In this document: piece by piece, positions 6,460 through 7,411 of the stretch
Layout: every line of letters begins with the position of its first letter
How positions within the stretch are numbered: position 1 is the stretch's first letter
Source: Gammaproteobacteria bacterium
Lineage (GTDB): Bacteria > Pseudomonadota > Gammaproteobacteria > SZUA-229
Direction of reading: 5' to 3'
Assembly (NCBI GenBank): GCA_016191795.1
Contig: JACPVK010000351.1
Location: forward strand, 1 to 7,411
DNA: 7,411 nt
Notes under the pieces: model-generated
Told to the model about the DNA's origin: nothing
Databases searched by the model: none
Seen by the model: only the letters and a program-made list of their open reading frames with translations
Made by a program: the position numbers and the translations under genes

Positions 6460-7208
6460 GCTGCCGCCTCATCTTCAATCCAGCCATAACCTTTTTCTTC
6501 CAGCTGCAAGGCCAGTTCCTTGCCGCCGGAACGCACAATGCGACCGCCCACCAGCACATGCACAAAATCCGGCTGAATATAATCCAGCAAACGCTGGTAA
6601 TGCGTAATCATCAAAATTGAACGCTCCGGGCTGCGCAAGGCGTTTACGCCACCGGCAATGACGCGCAAGGCATCTATATCCAGACCCGAGTCGGTTTCAT
6701 CGAGAATGGCGAATTTGGGTTCCAGCATGGCCATTTGTAAAATTTCATTACGCTTTTTCTCGCCACCGGAAAAACCGACATTGACATTACGTTTCAGAAA
6801 TTGCTCATCCAGCTCAACCAGTTTTGCCTTTTGCTTTACCAGCTTCATGAAGGCGATCGCATCCAGCTCTTCTTCTCCGCGCGAGCGACGCACCGCATTA
6901 ATCGATGCACGCATAAACATCATATTGTTGACACCCGGTAATTCGACAGGATATTGCATACCCAGAAAAATACCTTTATGCGCACGCTGTTCCGGTTCCA
7001 GCGCCAGCAAATCCTCATCTTCGAACAGCACTTCGCCGGCATTGATGTTATAACCTTCACGCCCGGCCAGCACATTTGACAACGTGCTCTTGCCAGAACC
7101 ATTTGGCCCCATGATGGCATGCACTTCGCCTTTGCCAATTTGCAAATTAATTCCGCGAAGAATTTGTTTGTCTTCTATCGCTACCTGTAAATTCTTGATT
7201 GACAGCAT
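6456..7208 (-). CDS. sufC: SufC, ATPase of the SufBC2D complex
   Basis: A 250-residue ABC-type ATPase without membrane domains, close to E. coli SufC (248) and starting with the same M-L-S-I-K. It binds SufB and SufD, and its ATP-driven dimerisation reshapes the scaffold during cluster assembly. Motifs: Walker A G-P-N-G-S-G-K-S-T at 34-42, Q-loop Q85, signature S-G-G-E-K-K-R at 147-153, Walker B I-L-D-E with D170 and E171, D-loop S-G-L-D, and H-loop H203. The ATG at 7208 is preferred: GGAG lies eight bases upstream, whereas the ATG at 7214 is only two bases from it and a longer start at 7256 would add non-conserved residues encoded within the repeat element. It overlaps sufD by four bases. 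Upstream it is separated from sufB by about 187 bases. Confidence 0.97.
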   Translation of the reverse strand: MLSIKNLQVAIEDKQILRGINLQIGKGEVHAIMGPNGSGKSTLSNVLAGREGYNINAGEVLFEDEDLLALEPEQRAHKGIFLGMQYPVELPGVNNMMFMRASINAVRRSRGEEELDAIAFMKLVKQKAKLVELDEQFLKRNVNVGFSGGEKKRNEILQMAMLEPKFAILDETDSGLDIDALRVIAGGVNALRSPERSILMITHYQRLLDYIQPDFVHVLVGGRIVRSGGKELALQLEEKGYGWIEDEAAA

Positions 7209-7249
7209 ATTCATGACTCCAAATACATTTAATAAAAACTGAAAGAATT

Positions 7250-7375
7250 GACGCAAAGGCGTAAAGAACGCGAAGTAAAAGCCTGGTGTTTCAAAAGATT
7301 AAATGAAAATTTCTTTTAATCTCCAGGCATCCTGAAAAATATTAAAAATCTTTGCGTCCTTTGCGTCTTCGCGTC
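7250..7375. repeat. Palindromic intergenic repeat with ACGCAAAG-like units
   Basis: Two 26-base arms, 7250-7275 and 7350-7375, are inverted copies matching at 21 of 26 positions, and all five differences are transitions. Each arm is about three degenerate copies of a nine-base unit close to GACGCAAAG. Inside lies a second nested palindrome: GCCTGG (7281-7286) with CCAGGC (7323-7328), then AGATTAAA (7296-7303) with TTTAATCT (7315-7322), and GAA/TTC at the tip. Another degenerate unit (rc AACGTAAAGAG) lies at 7387-7397, against the sufB stop. It has no ORF or transposase and would fold into a long RNA hairpin in the suf transcript. Similar rows of ACGCAAAG or ACGCAGAG units occur between genes in many bacterial genomes (general recollection), so this is probably a dispersed non-coding repeat family. 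Confidence 0.75.
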
Positions 7376-7395
7376 ATATCTTTAAACTCTTTACG

Positions 7396-7411
7396 TTACC
7401 CCACCGCGCCT
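7396..7411 (-). CDS. sufB: Probable 3' end of sufB (last four codons and stop)
   Basis: Read on the minus strand, the edge of the window gives codons for G-A-V-G and then TAA at 7398-7396. SufB proteins commonly end in a short E-G-S/A-V-G-like tail (from memory), and sufB normally lies immediately upstream of sufC. Only 16 bases are visible, so the call rests on gene order and this short match. If right, the sufB-sufC spacer is 187 bases, unusually large for this otherwise compact operon. Confidence 0.5.

Noticed and set aside
6658..7053. A 131-codon plus-strand open frame, very Ser-rich
   Set aside because: It is the complement of the sufC ATPase core; the Ser-rich composition is a by-product of the opposite-strand codons.
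7209..7256. ATG at 7256 as the start of sufC
   Set aside because: It would add 16 non-conserved residues, partly encoded in the repeat arm. The ATG at 7208 has GGAG eight bases away and matches the E. coli SufC N-terminus.
7250..7397. Short repeated units suggesting a CRISPR array
   Set aside because: The units are about nine bases, adjacent, degenerate and arranged in inverted arms, with no unique spacers of regular length.

Overview
The window looks like chromosomal DNA of a gammaproteobacterium-like organism with balanced base composition. The SufC, SufD, SufE and A-type carrier proteins resemble their Escherichia coli counterparts over their full length, Shine-Dalgarno sites are canonical, and two lipoprotein signal peptides indicate a Gram-negative cell. 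The exact lineage cannot be fixed from this sequence. No phage, transposase, CRISPR or defence genes are present.

Layout. Plus strand, positions 1-2873: the 3' end of an EnvZ-like sensor histidine kinase; a short spacer rich in competing inverted repeats; a 621-residue lipoprotein of the 5'-nucleotidase/SoxB-like metallophosphoesterase family with an altered active site; an intrinsic terminator; and a 79-residue protein with two CDGSH iron-sulfur motifs. A strong hairpin at 2883-2922 separates this block from the rest, which reads on the minus strand. Minus strand: a SPOR-domain lipoprotein starting at TTG (2960-3616), a gene-poor gap of about 330 bases holding only a possible 26-residue plus-strand peptide, and then a suf operon.

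The suf operon is transcribed from right to left: sufB (only its last codons and stop are visible), sufC, sufD, sufT, an IscA-type carrier, sufE. SufB, SufC and SufD form the scaffold complex on which Fe-S clusters are built. SufE passes sulfur from the cysteine desulfurase SufS to SufB. The A-type carrier moves clusters to targets, and SufT (DUF59/MIP18 family) is a maturation factor. Most junctions are tight: sufC and sufD share ATGA, sufD and sufT overlap by 11 bases, and the spacers before iscA and sufE are 17 and 8 bases. Two things stand out. There is no sufS between sufD and sufE, although its partner sufE is kept. The one loose junction, between sufB and sufC, holds a palindromic element of about 126 bases built from degenerate ACGCAAAG-like units.

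I did not find a wholly new system. The best leads are the palindrome inside the suf operon, the missing sufS, the metallophosphoesterase with Trp and Glu at positions normally held by His, and the alternative-pairing leader in front of that gene.
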